A stretch of 64,000 bases of DNA from Bradyrhizobium paxllaeri (GTDB lineage Bacteria; Pseudomonadota; Alphaproteobacteria; Rhizobiales; Xanthobacteraceae). Below the pieces are notes generated by a model. That model worked only from the letters and a program-made list of their open reading frames with translations, did not search any database and was not told the DNA's origin. Location of the stretch: NCBI RefSeq assembly GCF_001693515.2, contig NZ_CP042968.1, forward strand, positions 1,984,001 to 2,048,000. The letters are read 5' to 3'. The stretch's first letter is position 1, and each line of letters starts with the position of its first letter. Positions 7,753 to 15,769 of the stretch are shown in pieces. The translations under genes were made by a program, and so were the position numbers.

Positions 7753-9273
7753 TCATGCTGCCCGAAACGTTCGCACGGCCTCGCGCGCGCCAACCTTGAA
7801 CAGTTTTTCCAGCGCGTCGGTGACGGCGCTGCGCATGCGAGGATCGGCGCCCAGCGTGCCAAAGATCTGTTCGACTTCCAGCAGCGCGGGAGCAAGCAGA
7901 TCCGCGACCGGACCCGTGCTCTCGGCGATGGACTTTAGCTTTGCGGCAAGCGGATCGCGCACGTCGATCGCGCGGCCCTGCTCGTCGGTCCCGGTGACGT
8001 AACGCATCCAGCCGGCCACCGCGAGCGCGTGGGTATCGATCGAGCGTCCCATCCGCAGGCGGTCCTGCATGGTGGCTAGCAGCCGTTGCGGCAGTTTCTG
8101 CGATCCATCCATCGCGATCTGCCAGGTGCGATGGTGCAGGGCCGGATTGGAAAAACGCTTCCGCAGCGAGGCGCTGTAGGCCGCAAGATCGGTGCCTTCA
8201 GGCATCGCCAGCGTCGGCGCCGCGTTCTGCATCACCTGCAAGGCGAACGCCGCAAAGCGCTCGTCGGTCATGGTGGCCGCGATGGTCTCGTGTCCGGCGA
8301 GATAGCCGAGATAGGCGAGCGCCGAATGGCTGGCGTTGAGCAACCGCAGCTTCATGTGCTCGAACGGCGTCACGTCGGAAACCAGTTGCACGCCTGCGGC
8401 CGCGAAATCCGGCCGCCCAGCCGGAAAGCGGTCTTCGACGATCCATTGCGTGAACGGCTCGGTGACGACAGGCCATGCGTCGGTCATCCCGAGCGCGGAT
8501 GAAACCGCAGCGCGGTCGGTCTCCGTGGTCTCCGGCACGATCCGGTCCACCATGGTCGAGGGGAAGGCGACCTCGGTTTCGATCCATTTGGCGAGGTTGC
8601 GCGATCGCAAGGCGGCAAACTGCGTCACGATGCGCCCGACGGTATGGCCGTTGGCGGAGAGGTTGTCGCAGGACAGGACGGTGAAGGGGGCTGCGCCTGC
8701 AATTCGCCGGCGCGCCAGCGCGGCCACGAGGAAGCCGACGGCCGAGCGCGGCGTGCCCGGATTCTGCAGATCGTGAACGATGTCGGGATGATGCTCGTCG
8801 AGATCGCCGGTCTGCGGCGTATGGCAGTAGCCTTTTTCGGTGACCGTCAGCGAAACGATGCGCGTCGCTGGATCGGCCATGCGCGCGATCAACTGCCCAG
8901 GTTTCTCGGGCGCGACTTCGTTGGCGAGCACCGACCCGATGATCCTGTGTTCGGTGCCTGCGCCGGAGCGAACGGCGAGTGTGTAGAGACAGTCCTGCGG
9001 CGCGAGGGCATCGCGCGTCGCGGGGCTGCGCAGGCTGGCCCCGACAATTCCCCAATCCGTCGCGCCGCCGGCCAGCAGGTCGTCGACCACCACCGCCTGG
9101 TGCGCCCGGTGAAACGCGCCAATCCCGAGATGAACAATGCCCGGCGAAATCAGCGATCGGTCATAGGCGGGCTGCCGGATCTGGCCGGGAAGCCGGCGAA
9201 GGTTGGCATCCGAGAGACGAAAATCGCCGTGTTTCGAGCCAGATGGCGGGATTTCTGGCGTTTCGCTTGACAT
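7753..9273 (-). CDS. Mannitol dehydrogenase family oxidoreductase (fructuronate reductase / UxuB-like)
   Basis: A 506-residue polyol/uronate dehydrogenase of the long-chain mannitol dehydrogenase family. The NAD(P)-binding start is GIVHLGIGAFHRAHQ (residues 45-59), and the catalytic K-x4-N-x2-H pattern is present in MKLRLLNASHSALAYL. Family members interconvert fructuronate/mannonate, tagaturonate/altronate, or ketose/polyol pairs. Because mannonate dehydratase is encoded in the same locus, fructuronate to D-mannonate is the best guess, though a polyol oxidation remains possible. It is transcribed away from the GntR gene across a shared operator region, and converges on the formamidase gene. 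Confidence 0.85.
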   Translation of the reverse strand: MSSETPEIPPSGSKHGDFRLSDANLRRLPGQIRQPAYDRSLISPGIVHLGIGAFHRAHQAVVVDDLLAGGATDWGIVGASLRSPATRDALAPQDCLYTLAVRSGAGTEHRIIGSVLANEVAPEKPGQLIARMADPATRIVSLTVTEKGYCHTPQTGDLDEHHPDIVHDLQNPGTPRSAVGFLVAALARRRIAGAAPFTVLSCDNLSANGHTVGRIVTQFAALRSRNLAKWIETEVAFPSTMVDRIVPETTETDRAAVSSALGMTDAWPVVTEPFTQWIVEDRFPAGRPDFAAAGVQLVSDVTPFEHMKLRLLNASHSALAYLGYLAGHETIAATMTDERFAAFALQVMQNAAPTLAMPEGTDLAAYSASLRKRFSNPALHHRTWQIAMDGSQKLPQRLLATMQDRLRMGRSIDTHALAVAGWMRYVTGTDEQGRAIDVRDPLAAKLKSIAESTGPVADLLAPALLEVEQIFGTLGADPRMRSAVTDALEKLFKVGAREAVRTFRAA

Positions 9274-9295
9274 GGGAAGCTCGATCCATCAATCT

Positions 9296-9337
9296 CTGGT
9301 CAATTGGTAAGGCCAATTAGCCAGAAGTATTGGCCTT
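9296..9337. promoter_or_regulatory. Overlapping palindromes between uxuB-like gene and GntR gene
   Basis: Two overlapping inverted repeats occupy the divergent promoter. The first has 12-base arms CTGGTCAATTGG (9296-9307) and CCAATTAGCCAG (9313-9324), with two mismatches and a five-base centre. The second pairs AAGGCCAAT (9309-9317) with ATTGGCCTT (9329-9337). The TTGGT-N-CCAA type of symmetry suits FadR-subfamily GntR regulators, and the adjacent gene is one, so autoregulation plus control of the uronate genes is likely. Confidence 0.65.
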
Positions 9338-9395
9338 AGCCCGATCAAAGCAAGAAGAATCGATTCACTCAGGGGATCGTCAAGGGGAGCCGAGC

Positions 9396-10133
9396 GTGCC
9401 GCTCGAAGCCGTGGAAGCGCGACGCCTTTATCGCCAGGTTGCCGATCAGCTTCGCGCCTTGATCGACAGCGGCGAATACGGCGTGGGCAGCCGTCTCCCG
9501 ACCGAACGAGATCTTGCCGAACAGTTGAAGGTGTCGCGGCCGACAGTGCGCGAAGCGCTGATTGCGCTCGAAGTCGAGGGCCGGGTCCGCATTCGCGTCG
9601 GCTCCGGAATTTACGTCAGTGAGCCCGCGGCGCTGGCTCCGCCCTTGCCGGCGGCAGCCGAGATCGAAGGCCCGTTCGAACTGCTGCGCGCCCGCGAATT
9701 CCTCGAGGGCGCCATTGCCGAGCAGGCGGCGCGGGTCGCGACCGCAGAAGACATCGCGCGCATCGACGCATCGGTCGATGCAATGGCCACCGTGCAGCAT
9801 CCCGGCGAGGCCTCGATGATCCATGACCGCGCGTTTCATGTCGCGGTCGCTGGCTGTCTGGACAATGCTGTGCTGGTCCGCGTGGTCGGCGAGCTGTTCG
9901 ACCAGCGGCTCAATCCCTACTTCGCCAAGCTCGCGCACTACTTCGAAAATCCAGAGTCCTGGAATGCCGCGCTGGCCGAGCACCGCGCGATCCGCGATGC
10001 CATTGCTGCCCGTGATCCGGATGCGGCGCGCGAAGCGATGCGCGAGCACCTGGCGCGTTCGCAGGATCGTTTCGCGCAGAATTTCGGAGCGGAAGCATCA
10101 TCCGCCTCCCGCGTGCGCGCGAGCAGCGGCTGA
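9396..10133 (+). CDS. GntR family regulator, FadR subfamily
   Basis: A 245-residue repressor with an N-terminal winged helix-turn-helix (LYRQVADQLRALIDSG, then LPTERDLAEQL and SRPTVREALIALEVEG, about residues 10-60). An all-helical FCD effector domain follows, including HDRAFHVAVAG and the C-terminal AMREHLARSQDRF helix. FCD domains bind small carboxylates, often with a metal. The start is placed at GTG because AAGGGGAGC precedes it at ideal spacing; an earlier TTG in frame at 9330 would lie inside the palindromic operator. Context (fructuronate-reductase-like enzyme, TRAP transporter, mannonate dehydratase) makes a hexuronate or aldonate the likely inducer. Confidence 0.88.
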   Translation: MPLEAVEARRLYRQVADQLRALIDSGEYGVGSRLPTERDLAEQLKVSRPTVREALIALEVEGRVRIRVGSGIYVSEPAALAPPLPAAAEIEGPFELLRAREFLEGAIAEQAARVATAEDIARIDASVDAMATVQHPGEASMIHDRAFHVAVAGCLDNAVLVRVVGELFDQRLNPYFAKLAHYFENPESWNAALAEHRAIRDAIAARDPDAAREAMREHLARSQDRFAQNFGAEASSASRVRASSG

Positions 10134-10214
10134 ACGAAGAGAATTCGAACGGTTCGGCGAAGTGCCGGACCGGTTGAGTAACAAAAGCAAATTGTAGCAA
10201 CGGAGGAAATTCAG

Positions 10215-11192
10215 GTGTTGAAGAAATTGACGATTGCATTCGCAGCATCCGCTGCCGCGCTGTTGGCCGCGACCACTTCAGGCATGGCGCAGACCAAGCT
10301 GAAATGGGCTCACGTCTACGAGACTTCCGAGCCGTTCCACACCGCTTCCGTCTGGGCCGCGGGCGAAATCGGCAAGCGAACGAATGGCCGTTACCAGATC
10401 GACGTCTATCCGGCTTCGCAGCTCGGCAAGGAAACCGACATCAACCAGGGGCTCTCGCTCGGCTCTGTCGACATGATCATCTCCGGCTCGAGCTTCGCGG
10501 CCAAGAGCTTTCCGCGGATCGGCGTGACCTATTATCCCTACACCTTCCGCGACGCCGATCATCTCCTGGCCTACACCAAGAGCGACGTCTTCAAGGAACT
10601 GGCCAAGGGCTATGAGGACAAGACCGGCCATCGCATCCTGGCGGTGACCTATTACGGCGTGCGCCAGACCTCGTCGAACAAGCCGATCAAGGCCTGCGCC
10701 GACATGAAGGGTCTCAAGATGCGCGTGCCTGACGTTCCTGCGTATCTGGCGATGCCGCGCGCCTGCGGCGCCAACACCGCGCCGATCGCGTTCGCCGAAG
10801 TCTATCTCGCGCTGCAGAATGGCACCGTGGAAGCCCAGGAAAATCCGCTCACCACGATCGAGGCCAAGAAGTTCTACGAAGTGCAGAAGCACATCGTGCT
10901 GACCGGCCACATCGTCGATCACCTCAACACCGTCATCGCGGGCGGCCTCTGGAAGAAGCTGTCGGAGGAAGACCGCAAGATCTTCACCGACGTCGCGCAG
11001 GAAGCGGCCGCGAAAGCCACGGCCGAGATCAAGGCCAACGAAGCCAAGCTGGTCGATTTCTTCAAGCAGAAGGGCCTGACGGTGACCGAGGTGAACAAGG
11101 ATGAGTTCCGCGACACCGTGCTCAAGACCGTGAGCTTCGAGAGCTTCGATTACCGCAAGGCCGACTGGGAACGTATCCAGGCGGTGAAATAG
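10215..11192 (+). CDS. dctP: TRAP transporter solute-binding protein (DctP)
   Basis: A 325-residue periplasmic binding protein. A Sec signal peptide covers about residues 1-25, with a hydrophobic AAALLAATTSG core and a likely cleavage near GMAQ. The mature part has family marks: ASQLGKETDINQGLSLGSVDM and the central helix region FAEVYLALQNGTVEAQENP, which includes the Arg/Asn-type carboxylate-binding context. TRAP binding proteins usually hold sugar acids or dicarboxylates; here a hexuronate or aldonate is inferred. A GTG start is used because GGAGGAAAT lies five bases before it. The membrane subunit genes follow, but only after a 129-base gap filled by a hairpin repeat. Confidence 0.93.
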   Translation: MLKKLTIAFAASAAALLAATTSGMAQTKLKWAHVYETSEPFHTASVWAAGEIGKRTNGRYQIDVYPASQLGKETDINQGLSLGSVDMIISGSSFAAKSFPRIGVTYYPYTFRDADHLLAYTKSDVFKELAKGYEDKTGHRILAVTYYGVRQTSSNKPIKACADMKGLKMRVPDVPAYLAMPRACGANTAPIAFAEVYLALQNGTVEAQENPLTTIEAKKFYEVQKHIVLTGHIVDHLNTVIAGGLWKKLSEEDRKIFTDVAQEAAAKATAEIKANEAKLVDFFKQKGLTVTEVNKDEFRDTVLKTVSFESFDYRKADWERIQAVK

Positions 11193-11201
11193 TAATGGGC
11201 T

Positions 11202-11283
11202 GTCATTTCCGGGGCGGCTCGAAGAGCCGAACCCGGAATCTCGAGATTCCGGGTTCGATGCTCGCGCATCGCCCCGGAATGAC
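11202..11283. repeat. Hairpin repeat between dctP and dctQ
   Basis: Outer arms GTCATTTCCGGGGCG and CGCCCCGGAATGAC enclose a perfect 28-base palindrome (11229-11256) centred on AATCTCGAGATT and flanked by GAACCCGG/CCGGGTTC. This is a common type of bradyrhizobial intergenic repeat. Within a TRAP operon it could stabilise the dctP end of the mRNA or reduce read-through, giving more binding protein than membrane subunits (inference). Confidence 0.75.
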
Positions 11284-11321
11284 GTGAGCCAATCACGCGA
11301 CGCCAGTTGGGGATTAAGGGC

Positions 11322-11900
11322 ATGTCGACGGTTGAAGTGCACAAGCAGATCACGGCGGACGAGATCGCCCACACCTTTGAGGACGAGGTCCCCAAGGGTG
11401 CCGATCTCAGCGGCTACGCGCCCGAGGACTGGCTGGCGCTGGTGATCTTCTGGATCATGGCGCTGTCGGTCTTCCTGCAATTCTTCACCCGCTATGTCCT
11501 CAACGACAGCTACGCCTGGACCGAGGAGATCGCGACCTACTGCCTGATCGGTGTGGTCTTCATCGGCTCTTCCATGTGCGTGCGGCTGTCGCGGCACATC
11601 CAGGTCGACTTGCTGTTTCGCTATTTGCCGCATGCTGCAGGGCGCGCACTCTCGACGGTCATCGATGTGATCCGGATCGCCTTCTTCGGCTACGCGATCA
11701 AGCTGGTCTGGCAATTCACAGAGATCATCGGCGACGAGCGGATGACCACGATCAAATTCCAAAAGAGCTTTGTCTATTACGCCGTGGTGCTCGGCTTCGT
11801 GTTGATGTTCGTGCGCTCAATCCAGATCGCGGTCGAGAACTGGCGGCGGGGCTATTCGATTCTGGAGCGCCCCGGCGCATTCGACGGAACGGAAGGGTAG
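11322..11900 (+). CDS. dctQ: TRAP transporter small permease (DctQ)
   Basis: A 192-residue inner-membrane protein with four predicted hydrophobic segments: WLALVIFWIMALSVFLQFF, the YCLIGVVFIGSSMCV stretch, the VIDVIRIAFFGYAI stretch and a last one near YAVVLGFVLMFV. The family hallmark YAWTEEIATY, located after the first segment, is present. The N-terminus carries about 40 polar residues before the first segment, longer than typical DctQ proteins. ATG at 11322 is preferred over an in-frame TTG 15 bases upstream because AAGGG lies just before it. The dctM gene begins four bases after its stop. Confidence 0.92.
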   Translation: MSTVEVHKQITADEIAHTFEDEVPKGADLSGYAPEDWLALVIFWIMALSVFLQFFTRYVLNDSYAWTEEIATYCLIGVVFIGSSMCVRLSRHIQVDLLFRYLPHAAGRALSTVIDVIRIAFFGYAIKLVWQFTEIIGDERMTTIKFQKSFVYYAVVLGFVLMFVRSIQIAVENWRRGYSILERPGAFDGTEG

Positions 11901-11904
11901 GGCG

Positions 11905-13311
11905 ATGCTGCTGCTGCTTGGGGGATTTCTGCTGCTGATGCTGCTCGGCCTGCCGGTCGCGCTGGCCATGGCGGTGTCGTCGCTGGTCTATATTCTCGTT
12001 ACCGGCATCACGCCTGATGTGACGCTGGCGCAGCGCATGATTGCGGGCGTCGAGAGCTTTCCGCTGCTCGCCGTGCCGTTCTTCATTCTGGCCGGCAATC
12101 TCATGAACATCGCCGGCGTGACCGGGCGCATCTACAAGTTTGCGGTCGCGCTGGTGGGCTGGATGCGCGGCGGGCTCGGCCACGTCAACATCGTCGGCTC
12201 GGTGATCTTCTCCGGCATGTCCGGCACCGCGATCGCGGATGCCGCAGGCCTCGGCACCATCGAGATCAAGGCGATGAAGGACCATGGCTACTCGACCGAG
12301 TTCGCCGTCGGCGTCACCGCGGCGTCAGCGACGCTCGGTCCGATCATCCCGCCGTCGCTGCCGTTCGTGATCTACGGCATGATGGCGAACGTCTCGATCG
12401 GCGCGCTGTTCCTGGGCGGCGTGATTCCTGGCGTGTTCATGACGTTGGCCATGATGGCGACCGTGGCTTACTTCGCGCACCGAAAAGGCTGGGGCAGCGA
12501 TACGCCGTTCTCCTGGTCGCAAATCGGCTCGGCTGGCCTCGAAATCGTCATCGTCCTTGCCTTCCCGCTGGTGGTATGGCTGCTGGTTGTCGCCGGCCTT
12601 TCGGTGAACATGGCGGTCGGCATCGGCCTCGTGGCGCTGCTGGCGCTCGACTGGTACTACGATTTCTCCGCCGTCATGGCGCTGATGGCGCCGGTCATCC
12701 TGATCGGCGGCATGACGCTTGGCTGGTTCACGCCGACGGAAGCCGCAGTCGCCGCGGTGATCTGGTCGCTGTTCCTCGGGTTGGTACGCTACCGTTCCAT
12801 GACGCTGCAGACGGTGGCGAAGGCGACCTTCGATACCATCGAGACCACGGCGTCCGTGCTGTTCATCGTGACCGCGGCCTCGATCTTTGCCTGGCTGCTG
12901 ACGGTCTCGCAGGCCGCGCAGACGTTGACGGACGCGATGCTCGGCATCACCCAGAACAAATGGGTGTTCCTGCTGCTGGCCAACATCCTGATCCTGTTCG
13001 TCGGCTGCTTCATCGACACGATCGCCGCGATCACCATTCTGGTGCCGATCCTGCTGCCGATCGTGCTCAAGCTCGGCATCGATCCCATCCACTTCGGCCT
13101 GATCATGACGCTGAACCTGATGATCGGCCTGTTGCATCCGCCGCTCGGCATGGTGCTGTTCGTGCTGGCGCGGGTGGCGAAACTGTCCGTCGAGCGCACG
13201 ACCATGGCGATTCTGCCCTGGCTGGTGCCGCTGCTCCTGGCGCTCGTCGCCATCACCTACATCCCGGAGCTGACGCTCTGGCTGCCAAAATACATGGGAC
13301 TCTCAAAATGA
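11905..13311 (+). CDS. dctM: TRAP transporter large permease (DctM)
   Basis: A 468-residue polytopic membrane protein, the sodium-coupled translocation subunit of the TRAP system. It shows about twelve hydrophobic spans and family motifs: LLAVPFFILAGNLMN, SGMSGTAIADAAGLGTIEI and the ASATLGPIIPPSLPFVIYG loop with its conserved prolines. The C-terminal half ends in LHPPLGMVLFVLARVA. With DctP and DctQ it would import the sugar acid handled by the downstream enzymes. The last bases overlap the next start (ATGA), so the dehydrogenase gene is translationally coupled to it. Confidence 0.94.
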   Translation: MLLLLGGFLLLMLLGLPVALAMAVSSLVYILVTGITPDVTLAQRMIAGVESFPLLAVPFFILAGNLMNIAGVTGRIYKFAVALVGWMRGGLGHVNIVGSVIFSGMSGTAIADAAGLGTIEIKAMKDHGYSTEFAVGVTAASATLGPIIPPSLPFVIYGMMANVSIGALFLGGVIPGVFMTLAMMATVAYFAHRKGWGSDTPFSWSQIGSAGLEIVIVLAFPLVVWLLVVAGLSVNMAVGIGLVALLALDWYYDFSAVMALMAPVILIGGMTLGWFTPTEAAVAAVIWSLFLGLVRYRSMTLQTVAKATFDTIETTASVLFIVTAASIFAWLLTVSQAAQTLTDAMLGITQNKWVFLLLANILILFVGCFIDTIAAITILVPILLPIVLKLGIDPIHFGLIMTLNLMIGLLHPPLGMVLFVLARVAKLSVERTTMAILPWLVPLLLALVAITYIPELTLWLPKYMGLSK

Positions 13312-14354
13312 CATCGATGGCTTTGGCTGCAACGCTGTTCGGCCCTGAAGATCTCCGCATGGTCGAGCGTCCGCTGGATCCGCTCGCCTCAGGCATGGTG
13401 CGCATCCGCTTCGGCGCGGGCGGCATCTGCGGCTCCGACATGCATTACTATCGCCATGCCCGCACCGGCGATTTCGTCGTGACCTCGCCGCTCGTGCTCG
13501 GCCATGAGATCGCGGGCGAGGTGGTCGAGATCGCAGGCGCCGCGCGAGGCGTGAAGGTCGGCGACCGCGTCGCCCTCAACCCGTCGCGCTGGTGCGGCCA
13601 TTGCAAGCCGTGCCGCGAGGGCCGGCCCAATCTCTGCGAAAACATCTTCTTCATGGGTTCGGCCTCGAAGACCCCGCATATGCAGGGCGGCTTCGCGTCC
13701 TACTTCGATGCCATTCCGGCGCAATGCGTGAAGATCCCGGATCACGTCGCGTATCAGGCCGCGGCGCTCGCCGAGCCGCTCGCAGTGTGTCTGCATGCGG
13801 TGGCCCGCGCCGGTGACGTCACCGGCAAGCGCGCGGTGCTGTTCGGCGCCGGCCCGATCGGGCTCCTGACCATGCTGGCGGCGCAGCGCGCAGGCATTGC
13901 GGAGACGACCGTCGTCGACATCGCCGCGGCGCCGCTGGCCTTCGCCAAGCGGCTGGGCGCCAACAATGTCGTCGACATCTCCAATGGTGAGGAAGCGCTG
14001 AAGGCGGAGGCCGCGGCAAAGCCGTTCGATGTCGCCTTCGAAGTCTCGGGCACCGCCGCTGGCTTGGCCAGCGCGATCGGCGCCGTCAGGCGCGGCGGCG
14101 TCGTGGTTCAGGTCGGCAATCTGCCGGGCGGGCAGATCCCGGTGCCGGCGAATGCGGTGATGGCCAAGGAAATCGATCTCCGCGGCTCGTTCCGCTTCGG
14201 GAACGAATTCTTCAACGCGGTCGAACTGATCGCCGACGGCAGCGTGGATGTGCTGTCGCTGGTGACGGCGCAACGCCCGCTCTCGGTCGCGCCGGACGCG
14301 GTGCGGCTGGCGCTCGATCGTTCGCAGAGCGTCAAGGTCGTGCTGACGGCCTGA
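13308..14354 (+). CDS. Zinc-dependent alcohol dehydrogenase, L-idonate 5-dehydrogenase-like
   Basis: A 348-residue medium-chain dehydrogenase. Catalytic zinc ligands are visible as Cys 41 (GGICGSDMHYY) and His 66-Glu 67 (GHEIAGEV). The structural-zinc lobe has Cys 96, 99, 102 and 110 in WCGHCKPCREGRPNLC. The Rossmann motif is FGAGPIGLL. The SDMHYYRHARTGDF region resembles L-idonate 5-dehydrogenases, which oxidise L-idonate to 5-ketogluconate; a sorbitol/xylitol or galactonate dehydrogenase is the alternative. The frame is open far upstream through dctM, but the ATG overlapping the dctM stop is the evident start. Lying in a mannonate-dehydratase operon, it suggests that the locus serves more than one aldonate. 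Confidence 0.82.
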   Translation: MTSMALAATLFGPEDLRMVERPLDPLASGMVRIRFGAGGICGSDMHYYRHARTGDFVVTSPLVLGHEIAGEVVEIAGAARGVKVGDRVALNPSRWCGHCKPCREGRPNLCENIFFMGSASKTPHMQGGFASYFDAIPAQCVKIPDHVAYQAAALAEPLAVCLHAVARAGDVTGKRAVLFGAGPIGLLTMLAAQRAGIAETTVVDIAAAPLAFAKRLGANNVVDISNGEEALKAEAAAKPFDVAFEVSGTAAGLASAIGAVRRGGVVVQVGNLPGGQIPVPANAVMAKEIDLRGSFRFGNEFFNAVELIADGSVDVLSLVTAQRPLSVAPDAVRLALDRSQSVKVVLTA

Positions 14355-14383
14355 TCGCAATCCAGGAATCCAGGAGATCGCCC

Positions 14384-15577
14384 ATGATGCTGCAGGGATG
14401 GCGGTGGTACGGGCCTAACGATCCCGTATCGCTCGACGATATCAGGCAGGCCGGCGCGACCGATGTGGTAACGGCGCTGCATCAGGTGCCGATCGGGGAG
14501 GCATGGACGCGCGCCGCCGTCGAGGAGCGCAAGAATTTTATCGAGAACAGCCAGCCCGGTCGCTCGCCGCTGACGTGGTCGGTGGTGGAATCGATTCCGA
14601 TTCCCGATGACGTGAAGCGGCTCGGGGGCAAGGCGACGCGCTCGATCGAGGCGTGGATCGCGAGTCTGGAGGCGGTGGCCGCGTCCGGCATCAAGATCAT
14701 CTGCTACAATTTCATGCCTGTGGTTGACTGGTGCCGCACCGATCTCGAATGGGAGCTGCCGAACGGCGCAAAGGCGATGCGCTTCGACCAGGATCGGTTT
14801 GCGGCGTTCGACCTGCACATCCTGCAGCGCCCCGAGGCGCCTGCGGAATATTCCGAGGCTGCACAGCGTCGCGCCAGGCAGGTCTTTGAGGCGATGACGC
14901 AGGCCGACATCGACTACATCGTCACCAACATTGCCAGCGCGCTGCCGGGCTCCACCACCGATCCCTTGACGATCCCGCAGTTCCGCGAGCGCCTGCTGCA
15001 ATATCGCGGCATCGATTCCAACGTGCTGCGCCGGCACCTCAGCGAATTCCTCGCCCGCGTGGCGCCGGTCGCCGAAGGGCTCGGCGTGAAGCTGACGCTG
15101 CATCCGGACGACCCGCCGCGGCCGCTGTTCGGCCTGCCGCGCATCGCCTCGTCGGCAGAAGACTATCAGGCGCTGTTCGACGCCGTGCCGTCGAAGGCCA
15201 ACGGCATCTGCTTCTGCACCGGCTCGCTCGGCGTCCGCGCGGAGAACGATCTGCCTGCGATGGCGAAGCGCTTTGCACCGCGGATCGGCTTTGCCCATCT
15301 GCGTGCGACCAAGCGGGAAGCCGACGGCCTGTCGTTCTTCGAGTCCGATCATCTCGACGGTGACGTCGACATGATCGCGGTGCTGAAAGCGCTGCTCGGC
15401 GAGAACCGCGCACGGTCGTCCAGCGAGCAAATTGTGTTCCGACCCGATCACGGCCATCGCATGCTCGACGATCTCGCCGCGACCAAGCGCACCAATCCCG
15501 GCTATACTGCGATCGGACGCCTGCGCGGGCTAGCCGAGTTGCGCGGCGCCATCCGCGCCATCGAACACGCAGGCTAG
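14384..15577 (+). CDS. uxuA: Mannonate dehydratase
   Basis: A 397-residue TIM-barrel enzyme of the UxuA family, removing water from D-mannonate to give 2-keto-3-deoxygluconate. Typical segments: the N-terminal MLQGWRWYGPNDPVSLDDIR, ENFMPVVDW-like YNFMPVVDWCRTDLEWELP, LTLHPDDPPRP (a metal-ligand His) and the C-terminal DHGHRMLDDL. Length matches the family. It is the last gene of the TRAP-idnD-uxuA run; a good ribosome-binding site (CAGGAGATC) precedes the ATG. Its TAG stop is itself the first bases of the following intergenic repeat (TAGAGCATGAT). Confidence 0.93.
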   Translation: MMLQGWRWYGPNDPVSLDDIRQAGATDVVTALHQVPIGEAWTRAAVEERKNFIENSQPGRSPLTWSVVESIPIPDDVKRLGGKATRSIEAWIASLEAVAASGIKIICYNFMPVVDWCRTDLEWELPNGAKAMRFDQDRFAAFDLHILQRPEAPAEYSEAAQRRARQVFEAMTQADIDYIVTNIASALPGSTTDPLTIPQFRERLLQYRGIDSNVLRRHLSEFLARVAPVAEGLGVKLTLHPDDPPRPLFGLPRIASSAEDYQALFDAVPSKANGICFCTGSLGVRAENDLPAMAKRFAPRIGFAHLRATKREADGLSFFESDHLDGDVDMIAVLKALLGENRARSSSEQIVFRPDHGHRMLDDLAATKRTNPGYTAIGRLRGLAELRGAIRAIEHAG

Positions 15578-15677
15578 AGCATGATCTGGAAAAGTGTTTA
15601 GCGGCTTTCCGAAAAGATCATGCTCAAACAAAAAGATAAAGCGTGATGACTTTTCGAAGATAAAGTCATCACGCTTT
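15577..15677. repeat. Double-hairpin intergenic repeat after uxuA
   Basis: Two inverted repeats in series: GAGCATGATC (15577-15586) with GATCATGCTC (15616-15625), and perfect 16-base arms AAAGCGTGATGACTTT (15638-15653) with AAAGTCATCACGCTTT (15662-15677). The edge sequences match the repeat between ridA and kynA. It lies between convergent uxuA and the dpp-like operon and probably ends transcription from both sides. The remaining bases to 15769 show no gene. Confidence 0.75.
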
Positions 15678-15769
15678 AGGGCGGTAAGTGCTGCGAGTAG
15701 GGCCCCATTCTACTTTGCATGGGGTTGTTTTCGCAATTTTGTGCCTGGGCCTTCCCAACCCGCTCTGGC

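Noticed and set aside
12576..13307. Open frame joined to the idonate-dehydrogenase-like gene through dctM
   Set aside because: Arg/Asp/His-rich antisense-like composition; the enzyme's normal N-terminus begins at 13308.
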